Of a stretch of DNA of 64,000 nucleotides, positions 33,693 to 46,500 are shown piece by piece. This DNA comes from Codonopsis lanceolata. Taxonomy: Eukaryota > Streptophyta > Magnoliopsida > Asterales > Campanulaceae. The stretch covers positions 109,382,540 to 109,446,539 of the forward strand of contig CM028377.1 of assembly GCA_013146195.2 (NCBI GenBank), in the 5' to 3' direction. Position 1 is the first letter of the stretch. Each line of letters opens with the position of its first letter. Under the pieces are notes generated by a model. It saw only the letters and a list, made by a program, of their open reading frames with translations. It did not search any database and was not told the origin of the DNA. The translations under genes and the position numbers were made by a program.

Positions 33693-36600
33693 TGTAACGA
33701 CGCGACCCAGATTCCAACACGAAATCCCAAGGTCGTGCCGCTGGAACTAACTTAATTAGAGGACAAGCACTTGATAAACAGTAGTGCTAGTCAAACAATC
33801 GAGCAAACTTGCTCTAAACATGAACATAACACCGCACTAAAATACGGTATTTCAAAAATAGAATCAGCGGAAGCAATATAAGAAAGGAGTCCCAAGCTAT
33901 GAAGCTCGAAACCAATGACAATGAAACCAAGAGAGACATTATCTCTTAAAGGAGGAAAAACAAAACTCGCATGCCGCAACATTGCTGACGCTAATCAAAC
34001 CATCGGCACTCTAGGCCGGCGTTTCAACAAAGAACCAACCTGATATAACAATTACCCAACGGCTAAAGCATACCGGGGTCAACCAACAACTATAAAAACT
34101 AGAATAAGGAAATTCCCCATTCCCCCAAGCTAGCTCTGCGTGCAGGAGACAACTGAAATAAATACTAAATCCACAAACAAGGCACGACACAACACGTCGG
34201 CCCAAGAAATAATCAATACAAATACCCAAGTATTCTACCCGACTGTAAAGTCTAAATAACTTTACAAAATTTCGATCTCGCAAGAATAGCAAAGTACATG
34301 GAATCAATGACAATGCTAAAAAGGAACAAGACTCCACAAGTTGCTACTTAGAAAAGTCGGCTGCTACAACCACGAACCACACGATCTAACCTCGGTCTAT
34401 CGACCAGCTGCGCCATGCTACAGTCACGATCTACTCGACCTCAGTGCAGCGATCAGTTACTGCAACTAAAAACAAGTATGAGATGAGTCATAATGACTCA
34501 GTACGCTACCACAATATATATGCAACATATAATTATGTAACATAAACATAACCATGGTGTCATATTATATACGACAGAAAAACCCGTGAAGAGGCGTCGT
34601 ATCGTTTCGATACTCCACAAGATATCCACTCCTTCTTACTTACTAAACCGTCCAAATGAACCAGGGTGTAATTCCCTGTTCACACACAAATCAAATGAAT
34701 TAGAAGGTAATTCCCACAAAACATCATATGCAAGTATACATATCATTATATATACGAATCAAGCTATTCACACTGTTACCATGTGTAAGGGTGCATGTTT
34801 ATATATATACACCTATATCAGTATGTATATCTCTAAATATACATATCAAATCTCCCATAAAATCATCATACATAAGTGTGCATATCTATATATATGCACA
34901 TCAAGTCTTTCATATATATCTCAAATACAAGTATGCATATCTCTATATATAGATATCAAATCTCTCATTTATCATCAGCCAATACAAACATGGTCAATAA
35001 GATCTCATGTTCAACTAACACTTTGTTATCACATAAGTGCCCATAGTAAGCCACATAAAGGATAGAGAAGATACCAAATGCCTTTCGTCGTATTGCTCCT
35101 GCAATCACAACTGTTAATCATATCGTGCCAGTGATACCCGTGTTCAGGTATCAAAGTACCGAGCTCTCTTCTCGGGTCTGAGTTCTCTACTCAGGAAAAT
35201 AGCACTAGCCAATGTGCTCAATTGGTTACGACAAAGGGGGCTACTTCCCCGTAGCTAGCAGTGGAGGTGTGTGTGAAACCCGAATCGGTGATACATTACA
35301 ATCACGAATCCCATAATTCGTGAAGGCAATGCATCGTCCCACCATCATCATGAAAACTCAAGTAATGCCAGCTGGACTTATATGCAATGCACAAGTAGAT
35401 GTTTACTTGCTAATTCTCAAGTAGATATAATGACCTACTAAACTCATACGATTATGCACATTGTTACATAAATCACAAAACCACAATAGGAACTCATTTG
35501 AGTCTCTAAATCATAAGTGCCAAGTTTGTTCACTCTATTCAATTCAAGTCCCAAAAGCTAGTAATCTAGTCAACTGGAATATAATTGTCATAGGATCTCA
35601 CCACGATCCTCGTAAGGTTCAATTGTTCCTTAACTCGACTCCGTTGAGTCTTTACTACAATTCCAACCAAATAGAGTTTGAACACTATATGTGTTCCAAG
35701 ACTCTTTTCTATATTCTCGTTTAAGGCATAGCAAGGTTCTCATTCCATTTAGGAATCTTAGATCAAGTCCCAAGTCAATTATATAAGGGAAGCCCAAGTT
35801 GATTATTGTGAAATCAAGCTTAGTTCAATTTTGATTCATAATTCCACTTAATAGTAGAATCCAAATTCACCACAATTCATTAACTGTAGAACAGATCAGG
35901 CACGAAGGCAAATACATTCAATATGCTCATAAGTCATATCATAGAAACACATAGAAGAATCAATTCTTGACAAGGTAGGAAATCATGCATTTAGTCATAA
36001 TATAAAATATACACAGTATTCCATATTCACCTATGAAATTCAACAGAGTCACAACTTAACCATCAGTCCATTAAGTACTATCCAAGACTACTCCGTTAGT
36101 CTCGGATCATGAAGCCATTTACTAAACTCTTCCTAGAGTAGTAACTCATTCAATAACACAAAAGTCGATGGTAGTCAAAGACTTAAGCAACACTACAGCG
36201 GTAATAACCCGTAAGGTCAAACCATACCGGTGAGTCTTAGATAACAACATGGTCATCCTAGCGACTTATACAAGTAGACTCCATGTATAGAGTACTAAGA
36301 AAGCCCCAATCCAAATCTTCTCATAGAATAGTCCTCAAATTCATTATTCAACAAGTAGGTGTTTTTACTCATTAAAGAATCAAGTAGGAATTCGACAAGA
36401 GCGAATTCAACCTGTCAAGTAGATACATCATTCTACAACATGCTATCAATTGTGCATTTGCTTCACACAATCACATAAACCACATAAGAACTCGATTGAG
36501 TCTTATAATCACTCATATCAAACATGCCCTTCAATCCATCCCAAAGTCACATAAGCTAATATATTAGTCTAACGCACTACAAACGTCGTAGGGATTGAAT

Positions 36601-37059
36601 GTGGAGTCGGTATTGTTCAATAACTCCCTAATCTCAACTCCGGTGAGTTTTACTAAAATTCAACCAAATAGAGCATTGATACTATATGCATCACATTGCC
36701 CTTCCCTAAGTTCTCCTTTCATTTAGAACTCAATAACTAGGCCGTTCATGATCTTAAACTAGCCTTAAACACAATCCCGAGTTTCAAACCCTAGAATCGG
36801 AGATTTTGTTAAACCTTGAATTGAAACATAATCTTTCACAAGAGTTGTTCATAAGCTCATTATAAACAACATTCATGCTTTGCATAAAGTCAAAATCACA
36901 CCTTCAATAAGAATTCATAAAATCCTACTCATATTTCTTAGGTTGAATTGGAGGATTTGTCTTCACAAAAGATGTTCATAATCATCAATAGAGCAACTAT
37001 AATGAAGGGGTCATGTCATTTTATTGAACATGAAAATCTCAGGGATTTCTCAACGTACC
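33693..37059 (-). mobile_element. Long LTR, family C (Tekay-like), truncated by family B array
   Basis: On the plus strand it starts TGTAACGACGCGACCC within copia RT. It follows the same order of landmarks as families A and B: GGCCGG and AACATTG near 33970-34020, a GCN4-like palindrome (34484-34500), CCAGCTGG (about 35368), the GACTC-CGTT-GAGTC palindrome (35637-35650) and an ACAAGAG-loop hairpin (36388-36408). It is cut at 37059, within an AGGTACG donor-like site, where the family B array begins. Several partial internal duplications are visible (two similar stretches around 35440-35700 and 36480-36720). Frames such as 34586-35065 arise from TATATA-rich repeats and are not genes. Confidence 0.8.
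34735..34960. repeat. Degenerate ATATA/CATATC-rich repeat in family C LTR
   Basis: Alternating ATATATATA and CACATATCAA blocks with an irregular period of about 60-90 bp. They generate long but low-complexity open frames on the plus strand. Confidence 0.6.
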
Positions 37060-37732
37060 TGTGGCGACCCGACCCGGGCCCGAGGTGGAACCGAGGGTCG
37101 GACCGCCCAAATAGGAGGGGAAACAAGTAAACAAATAACATGCAAGGACTCAATTTAAGAAAACGGCGTGACGCAACATTAGAGACGTAGCACGCCTCGG
37201 CACCAAAAGGCCGGTATTTTTAAAACCTTTTCAAACCCGATAAAAGCAGTTATGCAATAAAACCAAGTCATCGGCGACACTACATGCGGAACCCAAGCTA
37301 ACAATTTATGGACAGGAATTAAGTAAGAGCTAAAGGGATGCTCAGCGGAAGACTTATACGTAATGGAATATTAACAAGATAACCAAAGCTCGGCTTACAC
37401 AATGCCGGCACAAAGGGATTACAAGTACTACAAGTGTTCAAACTACTAGTAGCTAATAAGATTAACAAGTTCAAGATCAATACAAATTCCCAAGCATAGT
37501 CTAATTGACTTGCTTAAACCCATCGTCCTTACAACATATAAAACAAGAGGAAGAGGACATCTAAAACACCTCTTCAACGGCAACGGCGGACCAAGAGAGG
37601 AACAAGGCACGAACACGGAAAGCCTCAACGGGAAGGACCTGTTTTGCTATGATCTAAAGCAGTAAAGGGGAAAGGGTAAGTCATAAAGACTTGTAAGCTA
37701 TCAATCATGCATGTCATGGCAATATGCATCAT

Positions 37733-38031
37733 TCAAGGCAAGATATCATATTCAGGGCAAGATATCATATTCAAGGCAAGATATCATATTCAGGCAAGAT
37801 ATCATATTCAAGGCAAGATATCATATTCGGGCAAGATATCATATTCAAGGCAAGATATCATATTCAGGGCAAGATATCATATTCAAGGCAAGATATCATA
37901 TTCAAGGCAAGATATCATATTCAAGGCAAGATATCATATTCAAGGCAAGATATCATATTCAAGGCAAGATATCACATTCAAGGCAAGATATCATATTCAA
38001 GGCAAGATATCATATTCAGGGCAAGATATCA
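37733..38031. repeat. 19-bp minisatellite in LTR copy 1
   Basis: Sixteen near-identical units of GGCAAGATATCATATTCAA, each with a GATATC palindrome. The period of 19 is not a multiple of three and lacks stops, so all three plus frames stay open and encode the same 19-residue repeat. These are not proteins. Confidence 0.97.
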
Positions 38032-39777
38032 TAGAGGTCATGTATCCAAGATGCACATTGTTTCACATAGGTGCTTGTAATTAAATCACATAGGATCAGG
38101 ATATATCGAGAGCCGGGCCGCTACGTAGTTCCTGCATACAAGCGTTATCTGGAATGTGATCAGGTGTCGGATGTGTGTAAGTACATCGACCTTCCGAGGA
38201 GATGCCCGGGATAGACACCAATGGTGCTCTTGAAGATTACAACAAGGGAGCTACTTCCCCACTGTGGCCACAGTGGAGGCGTGTGTGAACAAGGACAGGT
38301 ATGCCAGCTGGACTCATGCAAATGCCAAGTAATGTTTACTTAACAAATTAACAGTAGGGAGCGAGGTCGACAAGAGCGATCTCGCTCAAGACAAGTAAAT
38401 ATTCTCATCAATAATCAAGTAGGGTTGAGTTCGACAAGAGCGAACTCAACAAGTCAAATAGGCATTCTATTATATGACATCAAGTATCAAGCAAGGTAAT
38501 CAATCCAAGTTCAAGAGTCTAGAATTATTATCAATAATCAAGCAAGAATGAGTTCGACAAGAGTGAACTCAACAAGTCAATTAGGTATTCCATTATATGA
38601 CATCAAGAATCAAGCAAGGTAATCAATCCAAGTTCAAGAGTCTAGAATAATCATTCTTAGAGGAACGTGTTTAGAAAGTCGTAGGGATTGATCATTGAGC
38701 CGGTATTGTTCAATAGCTCACTAAATTTGACTCCGTTGAGTCATCTCTAATATTTCATCCAATAGAGTAAAAATGCTAAGTGCATCCAAAACTCTTTTCT
38801 AAGTTCGCGTACCGAGTAGACTAGGCCATTTATCCACTTAACAACTATAGTCAAGAATTATCATTAATTCAATATTTCATGGAAACTTTAGAGTCATTAA
38901 TTCAAAAGTCATCAAAAGCCAATGGTCCAAGAACATTAGTTATTCATAGGAAAACATAGAACACATTTGATTCTAAGCATAGGTCTCAATCAATAGGATG
39001 AACCATTCATAGCATGTGAAACCCTAGGAATCCTCATCTCCAAGAGTTATCAAAAGTCAATAGTTCAAGAACAATAGTTATTCATAGGAGGACATAGAAT
39101 ACATTTAATTCTAAGCATAGGAACCAATTCATTAGGATAACAATTCATAGCTCAAGAAACTCTAGAAGTCATAGTCTCTAAGAGTTGTCAAAATCCAATA
39201 GTCCAAGAACAATAGTTGTTCCTAAGGAAGCATAGAACATATATAATTCTAGGCATATGATCAAATCAATAGGATGATCAATACATGGCATATGAAACCC
39301 TAGAAGTCATAATCTCCAAGAGTTGTCAAAATCTATTAAGCCAAGAACATTAGTTGTTCCTAAGGAAGCATAGAACATATATAATTCTAGGCATAGGATC
39401 AAATCAATAGGATGATCAATATTATTCAAAATCCCAAAAGATCAATACATCATCAAACATGTCTTGGACATGGTAGGAGCATGGGAATCAAGAGAAGAGG
39501 GGACATGGCATGTCTAGCATACATCCTAAGGGGAATCAATAGCTTACCTTTCACCAAGGAAAAAGATGGATTGAGCACAAACTATTCGGATGGAATCGAG
39601 CTCCTCGTCGGTAGCTTCACTCCGGTGGTCTCGGTTTGGCAATCGGAGGTCGGGAGCTCAATCTATGGAAGAAACACATACTAGTCTCACCTTTCTCTAC
39701 ACACACAAGGCTTGGTAGGAGAGAGGAGGAAATGATCTGAATATTGGAGGTTTTAAGTTTGATCAACAATGGAAGGC

Positions 39778-39784
39778 TTTTATA
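39778..39784 (-). promoter_or_regulatory. TATA box of family B LTR
   Basis: TATAAAA on the minus strand, 237 nt upstream of the GGTAAG donor at 39547. The same site recurs in copies 2 and 4. Confidence 0.6.
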
Positions 39785-41289
39785 TCTTGCATGAAATGGG
39801 TGGAATACCACATGTCAAGAGGAGAAGGGTGGCCAAATCCACTTGTCAAGAGGAGGTTGATTGAGGTTAGGCTTAATCCCACTCAATTAGGGTCTAATAG
39901 GATGGTTTAGGGCCAATTAGGATGGGGGTTTAAGTGGCAAAAGTCGCACACACCAGAACAGGAAGTAAAAATCCCGTAGATGGCCTCTGATGTTGAGGCG
40001 GGCGCCTCACCAAAGCCCAGGCGGGCGCCTCAGATGCTGGGGCTAAGTTCATGACCATTTTTGATAAGTTACTGGACAGTCAATTTTGTAAAATCGACCA
40101 TAAATCGCTCACAACTCCAAATGAGGTGATTTTTGATTTTTATGAAACTAGACTCATTAAACTATATTTTAGGATTTTAAATTACTTCATTTGGACTTAT
40201 ATTGATCAAGATATGGTTACTACAAGTTCAAGTACAGAAGTTGTTTTTCCTGAAAACTGAATTCTGGCACAGCCGTAAGTCAAGACCTAATTGAGGTACT
40301 TAGACACCTTGGAAAATTACCAAATTTTACAGAGAGTATCCTAACATATGTAGGTAAAACATACTAAATTTTTAGAAAATTCTATTTATTGGATTAGTAC
40401 CAGAATTTTCCGAAGTTTGCCCAAAAACATGACTGGTCTGTGAAGGAATAAATTGGTCATCTCATAACCAAATGCAACAAGTCTATGAACAATGATTGCA
40501 AGAATGATAAATACTAGTACACTTGGTCTAGAACTCAAATGAACTTCTTACAAGTTTAAAACACAAACAATACGAGCAACACCCGGAACAAGGTAGGACA
40601 AGGCTCGAATCATGCGGCGATTGGTTGACGAATCAAACACGAATCAAACGTCAATGAAACTAAGATAACATGGGCATGGAAAAGGCTTGTTTAAACATGG
40701 TTATGACTTGAATACAAGGCCGGGAACTCAATGAACACATGACGCATCTACCTAAAAACAAGCAATACGGGAGACGAGGGAAATCGCTAAGGCCAAAACA
40801 AAGCAAGAAGGTTTCTAAACTTCCAATCAAGCTTACTAAGATCAAGGTGAACGTTCTAAGTCATCTATGAAGGACAATAGAACTCTAACAAGTCTTGGTT
40901 GAGTGCTAAACATGCTAAGGCAAACACTCAAAGTACAACGGCAAGGCAAGCAAGGCATAGAAGGTATTCAAGCGACTATGAAAGTAATAACTCTCATGCA
41001 AGCATGACATGGACAAATCGAAGTATCTATCATGTTAAAACATAGACACACATGTTACTATGGTACTAAGGCTCTAGCAGGACTTAGTAAAGCACTAAGG
41101 TGATACACGGCGCTTTTAACAAAGCATGCAACGTATACAAGTGATACAAGCGATTACGATCATGGTTGACCCAAATGCGAGCATGGTATGAACAATATGG
41201 ACTCTAAAACATGTTGAGGCACATAATGAACATATTACTCAAGTATAGAAGGCATGTTACACAAGTAGGGTTTGGGTTCTCACATCCTC

Positions 41290-41830
41290 CCCCACTAAAA
41301 GGAATTTAGTCCCTAAATTCATACCGAATCATCGAATAAGGAATGGTATCTCTCTCTCATATCAAGCTCGGTTTCCCAAGTAGTTTCCTCAATGTTATGG
41401 CTCTTCCACAAGATCTTCACTAACGGAATCCTCTTCGTTCTCAAGACTTGTTCTTTCATATCAAGAATCCTCAACGGCTTCTCATCATAAGAAAGGTCAG
41501 GTTTAATAGTAATCTAATCATAAGTAAGGGCATGTGATTCATCCTTCAAGTACTTGCGTAGCATCGAGACATGGAAGACATCATGAACATCCGATATAGA
41601 AGGTGACAATGCTAACCGATACGCCAAAGATCCAATCCTTTCTAGGAACTCGAATGGTCCAATAAATCTAGGTGAAAGTTTACCTTCCTTCCCAAATCGT
41701 TTAGTACCGCGCTGGGCGACACTTTCAAGAATACAAAGTCACCAACCCGAAACTCTAAGTCACGTCTCTAGTTGTCCGCGTAGCTTTTCGCTACTGGGGT
41801 AAGCAATCTATCTCTAATTCTCTCGGGAGG
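41290..41830 (-). pseudogene. Degenerate integrase C-terminus and chromodomain tail, copy 1
   Basis: Nucleotide-level similarity, in the same order, to 4450-4915: the GPF-type segment, a DVFHVSMLRKYLKDE-like stretch around 41540-41590 and the MRERY-like end near 41345. Substitutions and indels break the frame. It is the only trace of pol in this element. Confidence 0.8.
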
Positions 41831-43566
41831 CAAGGCAAGAAGAGGACAAGCACTTGCAAAACAAGAGTGCGAAGTCGGACGGCTTGAGCCGACGAGCTCA
41901 ATAAAGGTAGAGAAGTCGTATACAAAATACGTGTCATGAAGAAGCGAATCATGGAGACGGTAGGAGAAAGAAATACTTAAACATCATCTCCAATCAATTC
42001 CAAAGTCGAGTCATCTTGACTCTTGACAGGGTCTAAGGACATTATCGAGGCTTACAAGGTTCCAACAAACGTGGACATTGAGGTGAAAATTCCTCTTTAT
42101 CAACTAAACAGGTGATTCGCATGAATGTGCAATAGTTGCACCAAACTAGCAAACTTTCCAACAAAGAGTTTTCCAGGCTAATTAAATTATTCCGGTCACA
42201 AAGACGAGTCTCTAGGATCTAACGCCTTACAATAAAATCAAGTAGTCGATCAACAAGGACCACATATTCGCCTTTCAAAGAAGACATTCAATACCATATA
42301 ATTCATCTGATCAAGACACAGGTTCAATTTATTCGTAGCATGATTTCAATATACACGTTGCACATATTTGCAAAAGTGAAACAAGATACCACTTTCAATT
42401 TCATTCCAGTTGGTCATGGGTTCACTCAATTCTGTATCATATTATACCATTCTAGTTCTCCGACGAATACCTTTTGATAATCAAGTCAGGGGCCCTCTGA
42501 AGTGACTTCAAAAGCTTTCGTCGTATAGGATGCAGGGTGTTTGTGATTCAAAAACAAGCATCCTTCAATTTGGTCTCAATTAAGTATGTTCACATATAGA
42601 TAGGGTACAACCGTCATGTAACATAGTATTTTAACTCGACTATGCAAGTATAATAAGTATGGAATAACTGTGTTTTATCATACATATACACATTCATGCA
42701 AGGTAAGGTGGTCTAATATTATTTAACCCATTTCAAGGAATCTACTAAGTAGTTTTCGATATCCAAGTTCAAGAAAATTCAAGTATGTTATTAATCACAC
42801 AATTAACCACTTATCAATGGTAGGCACAACACAATACCCAAGGCTAATATTTTTTCTAATATATTAGGTTAACCACAAGGCAAGGACAAGAATTCAAAAT
42901 TAGTAGGTAGAATATGTTAACCCACAAATACACTACTACTCCTTTAACATGGAAACACGTATAGGTTGGAAACAATTTCGAGCATGTGGCACGTGATTAA
43001 CTCTTGGCCTATCACAAATTTTAATGCACCAGAATGAAAATATTTCATTATTCGGGATAATATCCTTAACTAGAATTAATATCGGGAAGCAAGTACTCTA
43101 GTTTGCTCCAAGCAGGCAAGATTTGAACATGTGATCATGAACTACAATGGGGCACAAGTATTCATATAGCAATTATGAAATATTAATAAGTACTACGGGA
43201 GGCTAAGCCATTCCGCCTCGAAGCACATCGAATCTAGGGTAGTGAATTCCATGGCGATCACTCTTGGGACCGACAAACTGATTTCTATGATTTCAAGTAG
43301 CGAAGCAAGGAAACAATGGATCTAAAGTAGCGTAACACCTACTCTTGGTATAACTGCACCTTGAAAGTAAAACAGGAGAAAGGTAGTATTCCTTGACACG
43401 AACACTGCACTCACGGGAATCTAGATTACAATGAACTTAAAATTTTAAGTCCTAATCATTCACGAAGAATCTGCCAATAAGGCATGAAACAGAACACTCC
43501 ACGTCATGGTTCACACAAACTAACCCACTAGGCCATGGAACCTATCCTGGCTTATAGCTAACGAGA

Positions 43567-43578
43567 GCTCTGATACCA
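43567..43578 (-). other. Primer-binding site, initiator tRNA-Met, internal region 1
   Basis: TGGTATCAGAGC on the minus strand, two bases from the LTR. The corresponding sites at about 50047 and 54003 read one base shorter (CTCGATACCA on plus). Confidence 0.9.
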
Positions 43579-43580
43579 AC

Positions 43581-46500
43581 TGTGGCGACCCGACCCGGGC
43601 CCGAGGTGGAACCGAGGGTCGGACCGCCCAAATAGGAGGGGAAACAAGTAAACAAATAACATGCAAGGACTCAATTTAAGAAAACGGCGTGACGCAACAT
43701 TAGAGACGTAGCACGCCTCGGCACCAAAAGGCCGGTATTTTTAAAACCTTTTCAAACCTGATAAAACAGTTATGCAATAAAACCAAGTCATCGGCGACAC
43801 TACATGCCGGAACCCAAGCTAACAGTTTATGGACAGGAATTAAGTAAGAGCTAAAGGGATGCTCAGCGGAAGACTTATACGTAATGGAATATTAACAAGA
43901 TAACCAAAGCTCGGCTTACACAATGCCAAGCACAAAGGGATTACAAGTACTACAAGTGTTCAAACTACTAGTAGCTAATAAGATTAACAAGTTCAAGATC
44001 AATACAAATTCCCAAGCATAGTCTAATTGACTTGCTTAAACCCATCGTCCTTACAACATATAAAACAAGAGGAAGAGGACATCTAAAACACCTCTTCAAC
44101 GGCAACGGCGGACCAAGAGAGGAACAAGGCACGAACACGGAAAGCCTCAACGGGAAGGACCTGTTTTGCTATGATCTAAAGCAGTAAAGGGGAAAGGGTA
44201 AGTCATAAAGACTTGTAAGCTATCAATCATGCATGTCATGGCAATATGCATCATTCAAGGCAAGATATCATATTCAGGGCAAGATATCATATTCAGGCAA
44301 GATATCATATTCAAGGCAAGATATCATATTCAAGGCAAGATATCATATTCAAGGCAAGATATCATATTCAAGGCAAGATATCATATTCAAGGCAAGATAT
44401 CATATTCAAGGCAAGATATCATATTCAAGGCAAGATATCATATTCAAGGCAAGATATCACATTCAAGGCAAGATATCATATTCAAGGCAAGATATCATAT
44501 TCGGGCAAGATATCATAGAGGTCATGTATCCAAGATGCACATTGTTTCACATAGGTGCTTGTAATTAAATCACATAGGATCGGGATATATCGAGAGCCGG
44601 CCGCTACGTAGTTCCCGCATACAAGCGTTATACGGAATGTGATCAGGTGTCGGATGTGTGTAAGTACATCGACCTTCCGAGGAGATGCCCGGGATAGACA
44701 CCAATGGTGCTCTTGAAGATTACAACAAGGGAGCTACTTCCCCACTGTGGCCACAAGTGGAGGCGTGTGTGAACAAGGACAGTATGCCACGGTGGACTCA
44801 TGCAAATGCCAAGTAATGTTTACTTAACAAATTAAGTAGGGAACGAGGTCGACAAGAGCGATCTCGCTCAAGACAAGTAAATATTCTCATCAATAATCAG
44901 TAGGGTTGAGTTCGACAAGAGCGAACTCAACAAGTCAAATAGGCATTCTATTATATGACATCAAGTATCAAGCAAGGTAATCAATCCAAGTTCAAGAGTC
45001 TAGAATTATTATCAATAATCAAGCAAGAATGAGTTCGACAAGAGTGAACTCAACAAGTCAATTAGGTATTCCATTATATGACATCAAGAATCAAGCAAGG
45101 TAATCAATCCAAGTTCAAGAGTCTAGAATAATCATTCTTAGAGGAACGTGTTTAGAAAGTCGTAGGGATTGATCATTGAGCCGGTATTGTTCAATAGCTC
45201 ACTAAATTTGACTCCGTTGAGTCATCTCTAATATTTCATCCAATAGAGTAAAAATGCTAAGTGCATCCAAAACTCTTTTCTAAGTTCGCGCATCGAGTAG
45301 ACTAGGCCATTTATCCACTTAACAACTATAGTCAAGAATTATCATTAATTCAATATTTCATGGAAACTTTAGAGTCATTAATTCAAAAGTCATCAAAAGC
45401 CAATGGTCCAAGAACATTAGTTATTCATAGGAAAACATAGAACACATTTGATTCTAAGCATAGGTCTCAATCAATAGGATGAACCATTCATAGCATGTGA
45501 AACCCTAGGAATCCTCATCTCCAAGAGTTATCAAAAGTCAATAGTTCAAGAACAATAGTTATTCATAGGAGGACATAGAATACATTTAATTCTAAGCATA
45601 GGAACCAATTCATTAGGATAACAATTCATAGCTCAAGAAACTCTAGAAGTCATAGTCTCTAAGAGTTGTCAAAATCCAATAGTCCAAGAACAATAGTTGT
45701 TCCTAAGGAAGCATAGAACATATATAATTCTAGGCATATGATCAAATCAATAGGATGATCAATACATGGCATATGAAACCCTAGAAGTCATAATCTCCAA
45801 GAGTTGTCAAAATCTATTAAGCCAAGAACATTAGTTGTTCCTAAGGAAGCATAGAACATATATAATTCTAGGCATAGGATCAAATCAATAGGATGATCAA
45901 TATTATTCAAAATCCCAAAAGATCAATACATCATCAAACATGTCTTGGACATGGTAGGAGCATGGGAATCAAGAGAAGAGGGGGACATGGCATGTCTAGC
46001 ATACATCCTAAGGGGAATCAATAGCTTACCTTTCACCAAGGAAAAAGATGGATTGAGCACAAACTATTCGGATGGAATCGAGCTCCTCGTCGGTAGCTTC
46101 ACTCCGGTGGTCTCGGTTTGGCAATCGGAGGTCGGGAGCTCAATCTATGGAAGAAACACATACTAGTCTCACCTTTCTCTACACACACAAGGCTTGGTAG
46201 AGAGAGGAGGAAATGATCTGAATATTGGAGGTTTTAAGTTTGATCAACAATGGAAGGCTTTTATATCTTGCATGAAATGGGTGGAATACCACATGTCAAG
46301 AGGAGAAGGGTGGCCAAATCCACTTGTCAAGAGGAGGTTGATTGAGGTTAGGCTTAATCCCACTCAATTAGGGTCTAATAGGATGGTTTAGGGCCAATTA
46401 GGATGGGGGTTTAAGTGGCAAAAGTCGCACACACCAGAACAGGAAGTAAAAATCCCGTAGATGGCCTCTGATGTTGAGGCGGGCGCCTCACCAAAGCCCA

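Larger units (their letters stand above)
37060..41284 (-). repeat. LTR copy 1 of family B array
   Basis: On the plus strand it starts TGTGGCGACCCGACCCGGG and ends GGGTTTGGGTTCTCACA, 4.2 kb. It is the 3' LTR of the leftmost unit: the sequence following it (TCCTCCCCC) is the reverse of a polypurine tract. It includes the 19-bp tandem repeat, hairpins, GACTC palindrome (38729), splice-donor-like GGTAAG (39547, minus) and TATA (39778-39784). The 60-90 residue frames recurring in each copy are not supported as genes. Confidence 0.93.
41285..43580 (-). mobile_element. Internal region 1 of family B element (non-autonomous)
   Basis: About 2.3 kb between LTR copies 1 and 2. It reads on the minus strand: primer-binding site at 43567-43578, non-coding sequence, pol tail, polypurine tract at 41285-41294. 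Gag, protease, RT, RNase H and the integrase core are absent. An isolated stretch at 41842-41900 resembles LTR sequence (GAGGACAAGCACTTG, as at 33761), hinting at an internal rearrangement. 41900-43560 shows no coding potential. Confidence 0.85.

Noticed and set aside
34586..35065. 159-residue Tyr/Ile/Ser-rich frame in the family C LTR
   Set aside because: Generated by ATATA-rich repeats in an LTR, with no motif.
37733..38031. CRISPR array
   Set aside because: Regular 19-bp units without unique spacers, in a plant LTR. It is a minisatellite.
37707..38084. Three overlapping 107-125 residue frames with RQDIIFKARYHIQGKISYS repeats (also at 44229-44568, 50705-50950, 54633-55020)
   Set aside because: They are the same 19-bp minisatellite read in three frames inside an LTR. 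The frames are open only because the unit lacks stops.
39412..39684. 90-residue frame recurring in the LTR copies (also 45945-46166, 56207-56479)
   Set aside because: It lies across the LTR leader and splice-donor region. It recurs only because the LTR recurs, and frames differ between copies through indels.
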